From NCBI GenBank assembly GCA_910586905.1, contig CAJUIV010000007.1, forward strand, positions 1 through 64,000: a DNA stretch of 64,000 bases, read 5' to 3'. The translations under genes were made by a program, and so were the position numbers. Positions 50,447 through 60,484 of the stretch are shown in pieces (the stretch's first letter is position 1; every line of letters starts with the position of its first letter). The DNA is from an uncultured Christensenellaceae bacterium. GTDB lineage: Bacteria > Bacillota > Clostridia > Christensenellales > CAG-314. Under the pieces are notes generated by a model. It was not told the DNA's origin, ran no database searches, and saw only the letters and a program-made list of their open reading frames with translations.

Positions 50447-51043
50447 TTAACCGACCGTCGGTTTGTTTGGCCGTGAAAGACTAACGGAGTTTAAAACTAT
50501 GCCCGCCGCAAGTAAAAAGATAAAACCGAGATAATAAAAATAAAAACGGCAAGCGGTTCGTTGGAATCGGTGCGCAGCAAAATAACTCCGCTTACAAGCG
50601 ATACTTATTGGCGGTAATAACGATACAATCCACGGCGAGAGAAACAATCGTAAGCGCGTACGATATATTTCCTCCTTTTACGGAAGCTAAGCTTGCCTCT
50701 ACGCCGGTTAGCGTGTTTACTATCGGAAACCAAAACCTCGGCGCTAGACAGCAAAAAACTATAAATGCTGGTATTGCAGACATAAAAAACAGCGAAAAAG
50801 ACATTGCGAGGCGCACCAATACTATAAGCGTTATTATTAAATAAAATCGGCAAACAGTACTCCGCCGAAAACGACGTTAAGTATTCTTGCCGAAAAACCC
50901 AATTTATTTTTTATTGAAAAATTTTTTTCGTTTCGATAAGCCGATTCGTTTCGTTTTCGTTCGGTTTGCTTATAATATATATTCTTATTTTTAATATAAA
51001 TTTGTGATTTGAAAATTGTATTTAAATTTTTATCCTCGAACAC
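50447..51043 (-). pseudogene. Decayed polytopic membrane-protein gene
   Basis: On the minus strand three frames in turn give membrane segments of one protein: ARILNVVFGGVLFADFI, then AMSFSLFFMSAIPAFIVFCC with GGNISYALTIVSLAVDCIV, then FYFYYLGFIFLLAAGIVL and a stop. Two frameshifts separate them, so the gene is broken. The family is not recognised. It accounts for most of the gap between 50408 and 51090. Confidence 0.45.
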
Positions 51044-51097
51044 TACACAATAACGGCGGTTTATGGTAAAATAGAAAACGATATATAGTGGAGTATT

Positions 51098-51181
51098 ATG
51101 CTCGAGATAGATTTACGGTCAGTCGTTAAACGCGTAATAAAACGTTCGTCGGGCAAAAGCGTTAAATTAGTTGTTAGATAA
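51098..51181 (+). CDS. Possible 27-residue basic peptide upstream of pgi
   Basis: A short frame reads MLEIDLRSVVKRVIKRSSGK and continues to a TAA at 51181, with TGGAGT 5-8 bases before its ATG. It is strongly basic. It lies 44 bases before pgi on the same strand, so it could be a leader peptide or small protein. With so few residues the coding call is weak. Confidence 0.3.
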   Translation: MLEIDLRSVVKRVIKRSSGKSVKLVVR

Positions 51182-51225
51182 ACCGCTGTTAATTGATATT
51201 ATTTAAAATAAGGAAGTGTATTTAA

Positions 51226-52620
51226 ATGAGTATTAAAGTGAATTTTAACAATATGATGAAAAGCGTTTTGGGTAAAGAGGGAATAAGCGACGAAGATTTG
51301 CTTCAAATTTCCGATTTCGCAAAACAAGCGCACGAAAAAGTAGAGCGGGGCAGAGGTCTTGCGATGCAGGGCTGGATGGACAGCCCTTATAATCAACAAG
51401 CGGTAGTCGCGCAAATAAACGCAGCGGCAAAGGAAATTCAAAACCGTTTTGAAAATTTTGTCGTTTTGGGAATCGGCGGCTCTGCTTTGGGACCCATAGC
51501 CGTTTTTACCGCTTTAAAGCATTTGTATTATAACGAATTATCCAAAGAAAAGCGAGGAACCCCGCGTTTTTACGTTGTGGATAACGTAGACCCCGAAAGA
51601 ATGAACGCGCTTTTCGATATTATCGATGCGGAAAAAACTATGTTTAACGTTATCACAAAATCGGGAGCTACGAGCGAAACGATGAGTCAGTATCTTATCA
51701 TAATGGATATGCTGCAATCTAAACTCGGAGACAAAGCGACCGAAAACGTTATAGCAACCACAAGCGAAAGCAAGGGAAATTTGATAAAACTTTCTAAGCG
51801 GGACGGTATAAAAACGTTTTATATTCCCGACGGTGTGGGCGGACGTTTTTCGGAACTTTCACCGGTAGGTTTGTTGCCCGCCGCCGTAGTAGGGATAGAT
51901 ATTTCCAAAATGCTTGACGGCGCGCGCGATATGGACAAAAAATGTAAGTCGGGCAGTTTGAGCGAAAATCCTGCTCTTACAACTGCGGCTTTACAGTATC
52001 TCTCGATAAAGCAAGGCAAAAATATCGGCGTTATGATGCCGTACGCCGACAGTTTAAAATATATATCGGATTGGTACGCGCAGCTTTGGGCGGAAAGTCT
52101 TGGAAAGGAAACGGACCTTGACGGTAATTACGTAAACGTCGGGCAAACTCCCGTAAAAGCTTTGGGCGTAACCGACCAGCACAGTCAAGTTCAGCTATAT
52201 AACGAAGGACCGTACGATAAGGTAATAACATTTATCGAAGTGGAAAATTTCCGTTCTTCTACGGTTATTCCCAACGGCTGCGAGGATTTTCCCGACGTTA
52301 ATTTCCTTTGCGGACATACTTTAAACGAATTGATGTCTAAGGAACTGTACGCCACGCGTTACGCGCTTACGAAACGCGGACGTATGAATTATACAATCGT
52401 TTTGGACGAAGTTAACGAATACAATATCGGCGCGTTGCTATATTACATGCAGCTTCAAACGGCTTATGCGGGGGCTATGTTCAACGTAGACGCGTACAAT
52501 CAGCCCGGCGTTGAAGGCGGTAAAAACGCTACTTACGCGCTGTTCGGACGCAAAGGATACGAACAAGTTGCGGAAGAAATCCGCTCCGCAAAGTCCGACG
52601 ACGATAAGTATATCGTTTAA
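51226..52620 (+). CDS. pgi: Glucose-6-phosphate isomerase
   Basis: 464 residues, the short form typical of Bacillota. GIGGSALGPIAV, ITKSGATSETM (sugar phosphate loop), GVGGRFSELSPVGLLPA (signature 1) and a C-terminal GKNATYALFGRKGYE are present. It interconverts glucose-6-phosphate and fructose-6-phosphate in glycolysis. AAGGAAG precedes the ATG. No fault seen. Confidence 0.96.
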   Translation: MSIKVNFNNMMKSVLGKEGISDEDLLQISDFAKQAHEKVERGRGLAMQGWMDSPYNQQAVVAQINAAAKEIQNRFENFVVLGIGGSALGPIAVFTALKHLYYNELSKEKRGTPRFYVVDNVDPERMNALFDIIDAEKTMFNVITKSGATSETMSQYLIIMDMLQSKLGDKATENVIATTSESKGNLIKLSKRDGIKTFYIPDGVGGRFSELSPVGLLPAAVVGIDISKMLDGARDMDKKCKSGSLSENPALTTAALQYLSIKQGKNIGVMMPYADSLKYISDWYAQLWAESLGKETDLDGNYVNVGQTPVKALGVTDQHSQVQLYNEGPYDKVITFIEVENFRSSTVIPNGCEDFPDVNFLCGHTLNELMSKELYATRYALTKRGRMNYTIVLDEVNEYNIGALLYYMQLQTAYAGAMFNVDAYNQPGVEGGKNATYALFGRKGYEQVAEEIRSAKSDDDKYIV

Positions 52621-52704
52621 AGCCTTAGTCTTTAAGCCGTGCGCGGCGTTTCGAACTTTGCAAAAACGAAACGCAGAAAATAAAAATTATAGGAGTTAAA
52701 GCCT

Positions 52705-53946
52705 ATGTTACCGAAAACTCCCGCTAAGGGTATGAGAGATTTTTTACCGAAAGAATTTGCATTACGTCAGCATATTTTGTCGGTCATTCAGCAAACGTAC
52801 GAGAGTTACGGTTTTAGCCGTATCGAAACTCCGGCGGTGGAGAACATCGAACTGTTAACGTCCAAGCAGGGCGGAGATAACGAAAAACTGATATTTAAAA
52901 TTTTAAAACGCGGCGAAAAGCTTCAAGCTTCCGACGAAAGCAATATGTGCGATTTGGGTCTTCGTTACGATTTGACCGTTCCTCTTTCGCGCTTTTACGC
53001 CAACAACGTCGGACAGCTTCCGTCGGTTTTCAAGGCTATGCAGATAGACAGCGTTTGGCGCGCCGACCGTCCTCAGCGCGGTCGTTTCCGTCAATTCGTA
53101 CAGTGCGACATCGACGTGATAGGCGAAGAAAGCAACCTCGCGGAAACTGAACTTATATCCGCTACGTGTAAAGCTCTTGGAAATCTGGGTTTCAGCGACG
53201 TTACCGTGCGTCTTTCCGACAGAAGGCTTTTAAACGCTTTGGCGGAAAAATGCGGTTTTGCCGAAGAGCAGAAATCCGCCGTGTTTATAGCTCTTGATAA
53301 ATTAGATAAAATAGGCGTAAACGGCGTCATGCAGGAAGTGGAAGAGATTGCAAGCGGTAAGTCGGTCGATTTTATCAATATGATAAACCGTATAACTTCG
53401 AGTTCCAATCCGTTTGAGAGCTGCGTCAAGGAGCTTGGCGGCTGTCTGCCTGATGAAGTCAAGCAAAATATCGAGGAAATATTGTACGTTGCAAACAAAA
53501 CGGTTGCAAACGGGCGCGTCGTCTTCGACGTAACGTTAGTGCGCGGTATGGGTTACTATACCGGTACTATTTACGAAGTGTCTCTCGACGGTTTTGCCGG
53601 TTCTGTTGCCGGCGGCGGCAGATACGACAAAATGATTGGGCGTTTGACGGGACAGGACGTGCCTGCTTGCGGATTTTCCATCGGGTTCGAACGTATAACT
53701 CTTTTGCTGCAGGAAAAAGGCGCGCGCGTAGCTAAAAATCGCGGGGCGGCGGTATTAGTCGATAAAAAACTCGACAAACTAAGCAGAGTGAACGTTATGA
53801 AAAATTGCGCCGAATTGCGTCGGGATTACAACGTAACGGTGCTCAACAAAATAAAAAATTTCGGTTATCAGTTAAAACAGCTTAAAGAGCAAGGGTACGA
53901 AGTTATATACGAATACAAGAACGGAGCTTTTAATAAAATAGACTGA
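52705..53946 (+). CDS. hisS: Histidine-tRNA ligase
   Basis: 413 residues. Motif 1 lies in TPAKGMRDFLPKE onward, motif 2 is RADRPQRGRFRQF, the His-specific loop is LVRGMGYYTGTIYEV and motif 3 is GGGRYDKMIG with a late GFSIGFERI. The C-terminal anticodon domain is the short form. It charges tRNA-His. AGGAG precedes the ATG. The P-type ATPase starts one base after its stop. Confidence 0.96.
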   Translation: MLPKTPAKGMRDFLPKEFALRQHILSVIQQTYESYGFSRIETPAVENIELLTSKQGGDNEKLIFKILKRGEKLQASDESNMCDLGLRYDLTVPLSRFYANNVGQLPSVFKAMQIDSVWRADRPQRGRFRQFVQCDIDVIGEESNLAETELISATCKALGNLGFSDVTVRLSDRRLLNALAEKCGFAEEQKSAVFIALDKLDKIGVNGVMQEVEEIASGKSVDFINMINRITSSSNPFESCVKELGGCLPDEVKQNIEEILYVANKTVANGRVVFDVTLVRGMGYYTGTIYEVSLDGFAGSVAGGGRYDKMIGRLTGQDVPACGFSIGFERITLLLQEKGARVAKNRGAAVLVDKKLDKLSRVNVMKNCAELRRDYNVTVLNKIKNFGYQLKQLKEQGYEVIYEYKNGAFNKID

Positions 53947-53947
53947 C

Positions 53948-56434
53948 ATGGCAAATAGTACGACGAAAAAACGTAATAAAAAAGTAAAACTTCCCGCAGA
54001 TTTATCTTCGGTAACGCGTTTTTGTCCTTCTAAGGACGCGGGACTGTTGTTGCCGCAAGTTGAAGAAAGGGTAGAACAGGGGTTGGTTAACCACGATAAT
54101 TCTCGCCGCGGCAAAAGCGTTTTTGGAATTATCGTATCTAACGTTTTTACTTTTTTTAATATCGTATACATTGTTATCGCCACGGTTTTGTGCGTGTACG
54201 GTATGGCGGCGCAATGTACTTTTTTGCCCGTAGTAATAGCCAACACTGCGATAGCGATTATTCAGGAAATCAAATCAAAACTGACTTTGGATAAGCTTAA
54301 TCTTATAACAGAGCCTAAAGTAAAGGTGGTAAGACAGGGCGAATCTCAGGAAATACCCGTTCGCGAACTGGTGTTAGACGATATAGCTTATATTACCGGA
54401 GGCGAACAGATTGCCGCCGACAGTATTGTTTTAGACGGATTTGTCGAAGTTAACGAGGCAATTTTAACCGGCGAAAGCGACGCTGTTGTAAAACGCCAAG
54501 GCGACACGCTTTATGCTGGAAGCTTCGTGGTCTCCGGAAGCTGTACCGCTTGCGTTTCCGCAGTAGGTAAGTACAATTATATCTCAAAGCTTACCGGACG
54601 CGCGAAGCAATATCAAAAACCGCGTTCGCAGATGCTGGGCGCTTTAAAAAAGATATTGGTATTTATTGCTATAATAATAGTGCCTATGACCGTATGTCTG
54701 TATATGGTCAATTTCGAGGCTAATCCCGCTAATTCGTGGAATAATTTTTCACTGCTTACTTTGGATAAGGACGCCTTAAATTTTACCGCGGGTTCGATTA
54801 TATCTATGATACCTGCCGGACCGTTTTTGCTTACCAGCATAGCGCTTGCGGCTTCTTTTCTGCGCTTGGCAAAAAATAAAACGCTGGTGCAGGAATTATA
54901 CTGCATTGAAATGCTTGCCCGCGTAGATACGTTGTGTTTGGATAAAACGGGGACTATTACCGACGGGACGATGCAAGTTATCGAGAGTATAGATTTACGG
55001 CAGTCGGGCGCGGCGTATACCGTGCGCGAAATTATGTCCAGTATAAACTCCGCTCTAAAATCTGATAATATGACGTCTAAAGCGTTAAAAAAGTTTTTCG
55101 GATCTCCTAAAAAACCGCCGCTCGAAGCGGTAACGACGATTCCTTTTTCTTCCGAAAGGAAGCTTTCCGCAGTCTCTTTTAAAGGTAACGGAACGTACGT
55201 TTTGGGCGCTCCCGAATACGTTTTGAAAGTTCCCAACGAGCGCGTTAACGAGCTTGTAAAAAAATACGCAGAACAGGGTTTTCGCGTATTGCTGCTCGCT
55301 TATTCGTCTACAACCATATATAGCAGCGATACTTTGCCTCAGGTGCGCCGTCCGGTGGCCGTTATCGTTATCGAGGACCATATCCGTCCTGACGCGCAGG
55401 AAACCATCGAGTGGTTTATGCGCAACGAAGTCGATATAAAAGTAATTTCCGGAGATAATCCTCAGGCGGTATCTAATATCGCTTTGCGCGTTGGAGTAAG
55501 AGATGCCGAAAATTATATCAGTCTCGAAGGTATGAGCGAGGACGACGTAAAAGAAGCGGCGACGAAATATACCGTTTTCGGCAGAGTCTCGCCCGACCAA
55601 AAAGCGGTATTGGTGCGCGCGCTGCGCGAAGCGAAGCATACCGTGGCTATGACCGGCGACGGCGTCAACGATATTTTGGCAATGAAAGAAAGCGATTGTT
55701 CTATTTCGCTTGCAGGCGGAAGTTCTGCCGCGCGTCAGGTTTCTCATTTGGTTTTGATGGACGACAGTTTTTCCAATCTGCCTAAAGTCGTTGCCGAAGG
55801 CAGGCGCGTAGTGAACAATATTCAAAGCGCGTCGTCTATGTACTTTATGAAGACGGTTTACGTAATCGTGATAAATTTGATGCTTATATTATTGCATTTC
55901 GCGTTTAATCAAACTATGCGTTCTCCTCTTACAAACCTACAGGTTACCATGATGGACTGGATAGTGGTGGCAATGCCGACGACGCTTCTTGCTTTGCAAC
56001 CCAACGAAAAACGGATAAAGGGCAAGTTCTTTACCAATATTATGAAACGGTGTTTGCCCGCTTCGCTTACGTTTATTATGTCTACGGTCGCGCTTTACGT
56101 TTTGCACGATTTCGACCAAACGTTGGTTCCTTTGCAGGAGCTGGGCACAATGGTTACCATAACGTATACTTTCGGCGGATTGTTCGCGTTGTTTTACGCT
56201 TGTCAGCCATTTAATAAGTGGAAAGCCGCAATGTACGTAGGTATATGGGGCATAGTATTATCTTGCGTTTGCATACCGTTTATACGCAATTTCTTAACGT
56301 ACGCTACGCTTGGCAGAGAGCAGCTTCTGCTTGTTTTGGTCGAAATACTGGCAACGCCCTTTGTGTTGTTCTCTTTCCATAAATTGTTTGATTTGTCTAA
56401 ACCGAAGCGGGTTTTGCGTAAAAGAGGCGAATAA
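53948..56434 (+). CDS. Cation-transporting P-type ATPase (CtpE/YoaB-like)
   Basis: 828 residues. Actuator motif TGES near 175, phosphorylation site DKTGT (Asp near 332), hinge TGDGVND near 569 and about ten membrane helices. Helix 4 reads SMIPAGPFLLTS where Ca/Mg pumps usually have PEGLP. That places it nearer the uncharacterised CtpE/YoaB-like group than SERCA-type pumps; the ion cannot be named from sequence. It follows hisS by one base, with no own promoter seen. Confidence 0.9.
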   Translation: MANSTTKKRNKKVKLPADLSSVTRFCPSKDAGLLLPQVEERVEQGLVNHDNSRRGKSVFGIIVSNVFTFFNIVYIVIATVLCVYGMAAQCTFLPVVIANTAIAIIQEIKSKLTLDKLNLITEPKVKVVRQGESQEIPVRELVLDDIAYITGGEQIAADSIVLDGFVEVNEAILTGESDAVVKRQGDTLYAGSFVVSGSCTACVSAVGKYNYISKLTGRAKQYQKPRSQMLGALKKILVFIAIIIVPMTVCLYMVNFEANPANSWNNFSLLTLDKDALNFTAGSIISMIPAGPFLLTSIALAASFLRLAKNKTLVQELYCIEMLARVDTLCLDKTGTITDGTMQVIESIDLRQSGAAYTVREIMSSINSALKSDNMTSKALKKFFGSPKKPPLEAVTTIPFSSERKLSAVSFKGNGTYVLGAPEYVLKVPNERVNELVKKYAEQGFRVLLLAYSSTTIYSSDTLPQVRRPVAVIVIEDHIRPDAQETIEWFMRNEVDIKVISGDNPQAVSNIALRVGVRDAENYISLEGMSEDDVKEAATKYTVFGRVSPDQKAVLVRALREAKHTVAMTGDGVNDILAMKESDCSISLAGGSSAARQVSHLVLMDDSFSNLPKVVAEGRRVVNNIQSASSMYFMKTVYVIVINLMLILLHFAFNQTMRSPLTNLQVTMMDWIVVAMPTTLLALQPNEKRIKGKFFTNIMKRCLPASLTFIMSTVALYVLHDFDQTLVPLQELGTMVTITYTFGGLFALFYACQPFNKWKAAMYVGIWGIVLSCVCIPFIRNFLTYATLGREQLLLVLVEILATPFVLFSFHKLFDLSKPKRVLRKRGE

Positions 56435-56532
56435 AACCTACGTAAAATTTATACGGGAACCGTACTGCAGGACTGCGCAAGATGCGCGGCTTTCGGCTTG
56501 CGGAATTTGATTGCACACAGCTGACAGACAGG

Positions 56533-56577
56533 GACGGGCTAAGCGTTATTTATCGCAGTCTGTCCCGTTTTAATAAA
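56533..56577 (+). terminator. Terminator after the P-type ATPase
   Basis: ACGGG pairs with CCCGT around an inner C/G-rich stem, followed by TTTTAAT. The stem is shorter than most in the window. Confidence 0.5.
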
Positions 56578-56618
56578 ATAGGATACTTTAGTATCCGCTA
56601 AAACATCGGGTTAAATAT

Positions 56619-58505
56619 ATGTTATTGCAAATTAAGTCCGCCGAATTTAGATACGGCGACGTTACGATTTTTAAAAACGTCAACCTAGACGTTAACGAGG
56701 GTGATAATATAGGCGTGGTCGGCGCAAACGGAGCGGGCAAAAGCACGCTGCTTTCGTGCGTTTACGGCGAACTGGAGCTGTTTCAAGGCGAATTATACAA
56801 AAAGAACGGCTTAACTATCGGGTTTCTTAGGCAAAATTGCGATTTTACGTCCGATAATACTCTGTTCGACGAGATGATGTCGGTATTCGACAGGCAAATC
56901 AGACTGCTTGACGAAATGGATTTAACTTCGGAACAGATGTCGCGTTGTGCGGTTTCTAGCGGCGAATACGAACGCCTTTCGGATAAATATCATCGTTTGA
57001 CGTTAGAAGCGGAGGTTTCCGAAGCGTATAATATCGAAGTAAAGGTAAAAACCGTTTTAAACGGTATGGGAATGGGAGAATTTTCCGACCGTATAGTTTC
57101 TACGCTTTCCGGCGGAGAAAAAACCAAAGCCGCGTTATGCAAATTGCTTCTTCAGCGTCCGGAATTATTGATTTTGGACGAGCCGACGAATCACCTTGAC
57201 TATAAAACTCTCGATTGGTTGGAAAATTTTCTTGCTGATAAAAAATCGACGTTGATTGTGGTTTCTCACGACAGATATTTTTTAGATAAACTGTGTACTA
57301 CCGTTTGGGACGTGCAGCATAACGGCGTACAGTGTTATAAAGGAAATTACACCAAATACAAGCTGTTAAAAGCGGAGCGGCAGGAAAATTACAGGCGCGA
57401 ATATGAAAAACAGCAAAAAGAAATCGCCAAACTTACCGACTACATAGCGCGTAATAAAGTTCGCGCGTCAACGGCGGATATGGCGAAATCGCGCGAGAAA
57501 ACATTGGATAAAATGACGGTGCTGGACGCGCCCAAATCGGATGAGCGGTCTCCGCGTTTTAAATTCGGCTATACGAGTGAACCGAGCGAATTTCCGCTTA
57601 CAATCAAAAATCTGACGTTAAAATACGGCGATAAAACGGTGCTTGACAATGTTAACGTGCAAATCCGCCGAGGAGAACGAGTTGCGCTTTTGGGCTTGAA
57701 CGGAGCGGGAAAGTCCACGTTAATCAAACGCGTTGCCGCGCAGGATCAGCGCGACGCGGGTAAAATTGTTTTCGGAAAAAACGTCCGCTTCGGTTATTAC
57801 GACCAAGAAAACTTAAATCTTCAAGGCGATTTGAGAGTTTTGGATCAACTGTGGTTCGATAATACCCGTATGAGTCAGACGGAGATTCGTTCGCTGCTTG
57901 CAAGCGTATCATTGGGGGCTGACGACGTTTATAAACAAGTTCGCGATCTTTCGGGCGGCGAGCGCGCAAAACTTGGGCTGGCAATGATAATGGCTAAAGA
58001 CAACAATTTGCTGCTGTTGGACGAGCCGACCAATCACTTGGATTTGCCTAGCCGCGAAGCGTTGGAGGACGCTTTGAAAAAATTCACCGGCACTTTACTG
58101 TTCGTTTCGCACGACAGATATTTCGTCAACAGTTTGGCAAACGTTGTGGCGATAGCGGAGGACGGCAAAATTACGTCTTTTGTGGGCAACTACGATAGTT
58201 ATGCCGCGAGCAGAAAAGCCGCCGAAACTCCCGCCGTCGTAAAGCCCGCTTCTAAAACTCAAAATTACCGCAGCGCAAAGCAACGAGCCGCCGATACTAA
58301 CAGAGCAAAAAAACTTAAGGAATTGGAAAACCGGATAACCCTGCTGGAAAATGAAATCGGCGAGTTGAACTCCGTTTTAAGCGCGCCGAACGTCGCGGGC
58401 GACTATTCTAAACTCGCCCCCGTTTTAGAACGTCTTAAAACTGCCGACGCGGAACTCGAATCGGCAATGGAAGAGTGGTCGGCGCTGTCTGATTCGGACG
58501 TATAA
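56619..58505 (+). CDS. ABC-F family ATPase
   Basis: 628 residues, no membrane segments. Two ATPase halves: Walker A GANGAGKST and GLNGAGKST, signatures LSGGEKTKA and LSGGERAKL, both with DEPTNHLD and SHDRYF. An interdomain linker (about 240-310) and a C-terminal coiled coil (about 545-625) mark the YdiF/Uup-like group. ABC-F proteins act on the ribosome; some give antibiotic resistance, but the linker here is not long enough to claim that. Single gene. Confidence 0.94.
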   Translation: MLLQIKSAEFRYGDVTIFKNVNLDVNEGDNIGVVGANGAGKSTLLSCVYGELELFQGELYKKNGLTIGFLRQNCDFTSDNTLFDEMMSVFDRQIRLLDEMDLTSEQMSRCAVSSGEYERLSDKYHRLTLEAEVSEAYNIEVKVKTVLNGMGMGEFSDRIVSTLSGGEKTKAALCKLLLQRPELLILDEPTNHLDYKTLDWLENFLADKKSTLIVVSHDRYFLDKLCTTVWDVQHNGVQCYKGNYTKYKLLKAERQENYRREYEKQQKEIAKLTDYIARNKVRASTADMAKSREKTLDKMTVLDAPKSDERSPRFKFGYTSEPSEFPLTIKNLTLKYGDKTVLDNVNVQIRRGERVALLGLNGAGKSTLIKRVAAQDQRDAGKIVFGKNVRFGYYDQENLNLQGDLRVLDQLWFDNTRMSQTEIRSLLASVSLGADDVYKQVRDLSGGERAKLGLAMIMAKDNNLLLLDEPTNHLDLPSREALEDALKKFTGTLLFVSHDRYFVNSLANVVAIAEDGKITSFVGNYDSYAASRKAAETPAVVKPASKTQNYRSAKQRAADTNRAKKLKELENRITLLENEIGELNSVLSAPNVAGDYSKLAPVLERLKTADAELESAMEEWSALSDSDV

Positions 58506-58518
58506 TAATAGTAACCTA

Positions 58519-58547
58519 GAAAGCGTTTCTTTCGAAACGCTTTTATA
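58519..58547 (+). terminator. Terminator of the ABC-F gene
   Basis: AAAGCGTTTC pairs perfectly with GAAACGCTTT over four bases, followed by a T-rich tail. Confidence 0.85.
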
Positions 58548-58673
58548 TTTATAATTATTTGTTTCGCGTCCAATATTGGTAAATTTTAACTTAATATAAA
58601 CTACTATTACAGACATAATATTATAATTTTGCCAATATAAAGAGATATTCCTCACAAATAGCGCAAGTTGATG

Positions 58674-58702
58674 TTGCGTTGAATAATAAAATAATATATA
58701 AT
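58674..58702 (+). promoter_or_regulatory. Promoter of a leaderless SDR gene
   Basis: TTGCGT (58674-58679), 17 bases, TATAAT (58697-58702). The ATG at 58710 is 7 bases after the -10, where the transcript should start. Confidence 0.7.
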
Positions 58703-58709
58703 ATAAACT

Positions 58710-59414
58710 ATGAAAATCGCGTTGGTTACAGGCGGAGCGCGCGGAATAGGCGCGGCGACCGTCGTAAAATTTGCAAGAAACGGTTATACGGTTATACTCA
58801 ACTACAATAAAAGCGAAGATTCGGCTCGGAATTTGAAAACTGCGTTATCTTCGGAAGGGTGCGACGTGCATCTATTCAAAGCCGACCTTAAAAACGTAGA
58901 CGAAATTTCTGCCATGTTCGATTTTGTAAAAAAGTATTTCAAGCGTTTGGACGTATTGGTAAACAATGCCGGCGTTTCGCTGACGCGCCAGCTGCAGGAC
59001 GTAACGGAAGAAGAATACGACGAACTTATGTCGGTAAACGTTAAGGGCGCGTATTTTTGTTGCAAGCACGCATTCCCTTTACTTGCGCAAAGCGAGCGTC
59101 CCGCAATAGTCAACGTTTCGTCTATATGGGGAGTTAAAGGCTCTTCGTGCGAAAGCGTATATTCGATGAGTAAACACGCATTGTTGGGGCTGACTCGCAG
59201 TCTTGCTTGCGAATTAGAGCAAACTGGCGTAAAAGTTAACGCCGTATGCCCTCCTATTGTCCGTACCGATATGTGTTCGGGCTATTCTCAAACAGAAATA
59301 GAAGAGTTTTGTAAAGAAAACGACGCCCGCATATATACCGCCGCAGAAGTCGCCGACAAAATATACGAATCGGCGACAGAATCGGACAGCGGTGCGATTT
59401 TGGAATTAAAGTAA
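58710..59414 (+). CDS. Short-chain dehydrogenase/reductase
   Basis: 234 residues of the classical SDR fold. TGGARGIG is the cofactor loop, NNAGVS is present, and Ser in VSSIW, Tyr-x-x-x-Lys in YSMSKHA and CPPIVRT complete the active site. The usual PG after the second strand is PP. It resembles FabG but the substrate is unknown. There is no ribosome site: the -10 lies 7 bases before the ATG, so it is probably leaderless. It precedes an alpha/beta hydrolase gene. Confidence 0.9.
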   Translation: MKIALVTGGARGIGAATVVKFARNGYTVILNYNKSEDSARNLKTALSSEGCDVHLFKADLKNVDEISAMFDFVKKYFKRLDVLVNNAGVSLTRQLQDVTEEEYDELMSVNVKGAYFCCKHAFPLLAQSERPAIVNVSSIWGVKGSSCESVYSMSKHALLGLTRSLACELEQTGVKVNAVCPPIVRTDMCSGYSQTEIEEFCKENDARIYTAAEVADKIYESATESDSGAILELK

Positions 59415-59473
59415 ACGCAATGCGTTTTAGGGTTTATTTATAAGTTATTAGCTTAACGACGGAGGTTGTATAA

Positions 59474-60484
59474 ATGTTATCGTATAATGCGTTTTTCATT
59501 CCGCTTGCGCCTTACGTAATCACGCTTATATGTTTAGGCGCGGTTTTGTGCATCGTTGTTTTGTGGCTTGCGGTCAGCGCCGTTATCGCGCGTAAAACGC
59601 TCAAAATGGCGTCTGCGCCTGTCGCTCATACTTTCGAACAGGCGCGTCGTGTTCAAGGCGACATCGAAAAACAGGATTTCACGGATTACGATGTAAATTG
59701 GAAAAAGCAAGATTTCGAAATCGAAGGTCTGCACGGTAAGCTGCGCGGAGAAGTCGTTTTTAACCCTTGCGCGTCGAAGCGCTCCAAGGTCGCGGTTATT
59801 TGCCACGGTCATACTTGGAATAGAATAAACTCGTTAAAATACGCTACGATTTTTTATAATAAAGGTTATAATTTAGTATTGTACGACCACAGTTATTTCG
59901 GAAGTTCCGAAGGAAAATTTTGCACGCTCGGGTATTACGAACGCGTCGACTTGAGCAGAGTTATAGATTTTACCCGTCAAACTTTCGGTCAAAACGCTTT
60001 TTTGGCTTTGCACGGCGAAAGTATGGGCGCGGTAACGGTCTTGTGCGAATTGGGCGTACGCGGCGATATCGATTTGGTTGTGGCCGATTGTCCTTTTTCT
60101 GCTACTACGGAATATTACCGCGAAGTTTACGAGCACACTTTTCATTTGCCGTCTTTCCCCGTTATAGAGTTTTGTTCGCATATGGCTAAACGCAAGTACG
60201 GTTACGAATTCGATAAATGCCGTCCCATAGACGACGTAAAAAACAGCGGCGTTCCCATATGTTTTATTCACGGCGCGGCGGACAAATTTATTTTTCCCCA
60301 TCATAGCGAAAAGATGTTCGCAGTGTGTAAAAACAATCTCAGCGAATTGCATCTTGTTCCCGACGCAGGGCATGCGCGCAGCTATCTTGCGGATAACGAC
60401 GGTTACCGCAAAATCGTAAGCGATTTTTTGGATAAAATCGAAAAAGTTTCGTTAGACGTTGAATCAACAGCCGCAAAAAACTAG
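59474..60484 (+). CDS. Membrane-anchored alpha/beta hydrolase
   Basis: 336 residues. An N-terminal helix (about 8-38) anchors it, then an alpha/beta hydrolase core: CHGHTWNR oxyanion loop, HGESMGAV with nucleophile Ser near 180, acid in HGAADKFIFP and His in DAGHARSY. The plan matches YqkD/BAAT-like hydrolases of Bacillota. GGAGG precedes the ATG, 59 bases after the SDR gene, so the two may be co-transcribed. Substrate unknown. Confidence 0.85.
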   Translation: MLSYNAFFIPLAPYVITLICLGAVLCIVVLWLAVSAVIARKTLKMASAPVAHTFEQARRVQGDIEKQDFTDYDVNWKKQDFEIEGLHGKLRGEVVFNPCASKRSKVAVICHGHTWNRINSLKYATIFYNKGYNLVLYDHSYFGSSEGKFCTLGYYERVDLSRVIDFTRQTFGQNAFLALHGESMGAVTVLCELGVRGDIDLVVADCPFSATTEYYREVYEHTFHLPSFPVIEFCSHMAKRKYGYEFDKCRPIDDVKNSGVPICFIHGAADKFIFPHHSEKMFAVCKNNLSELHLVPDAGHARSYLADNDGYRKIVSDFLDKIEKVSLDVESTAAKN

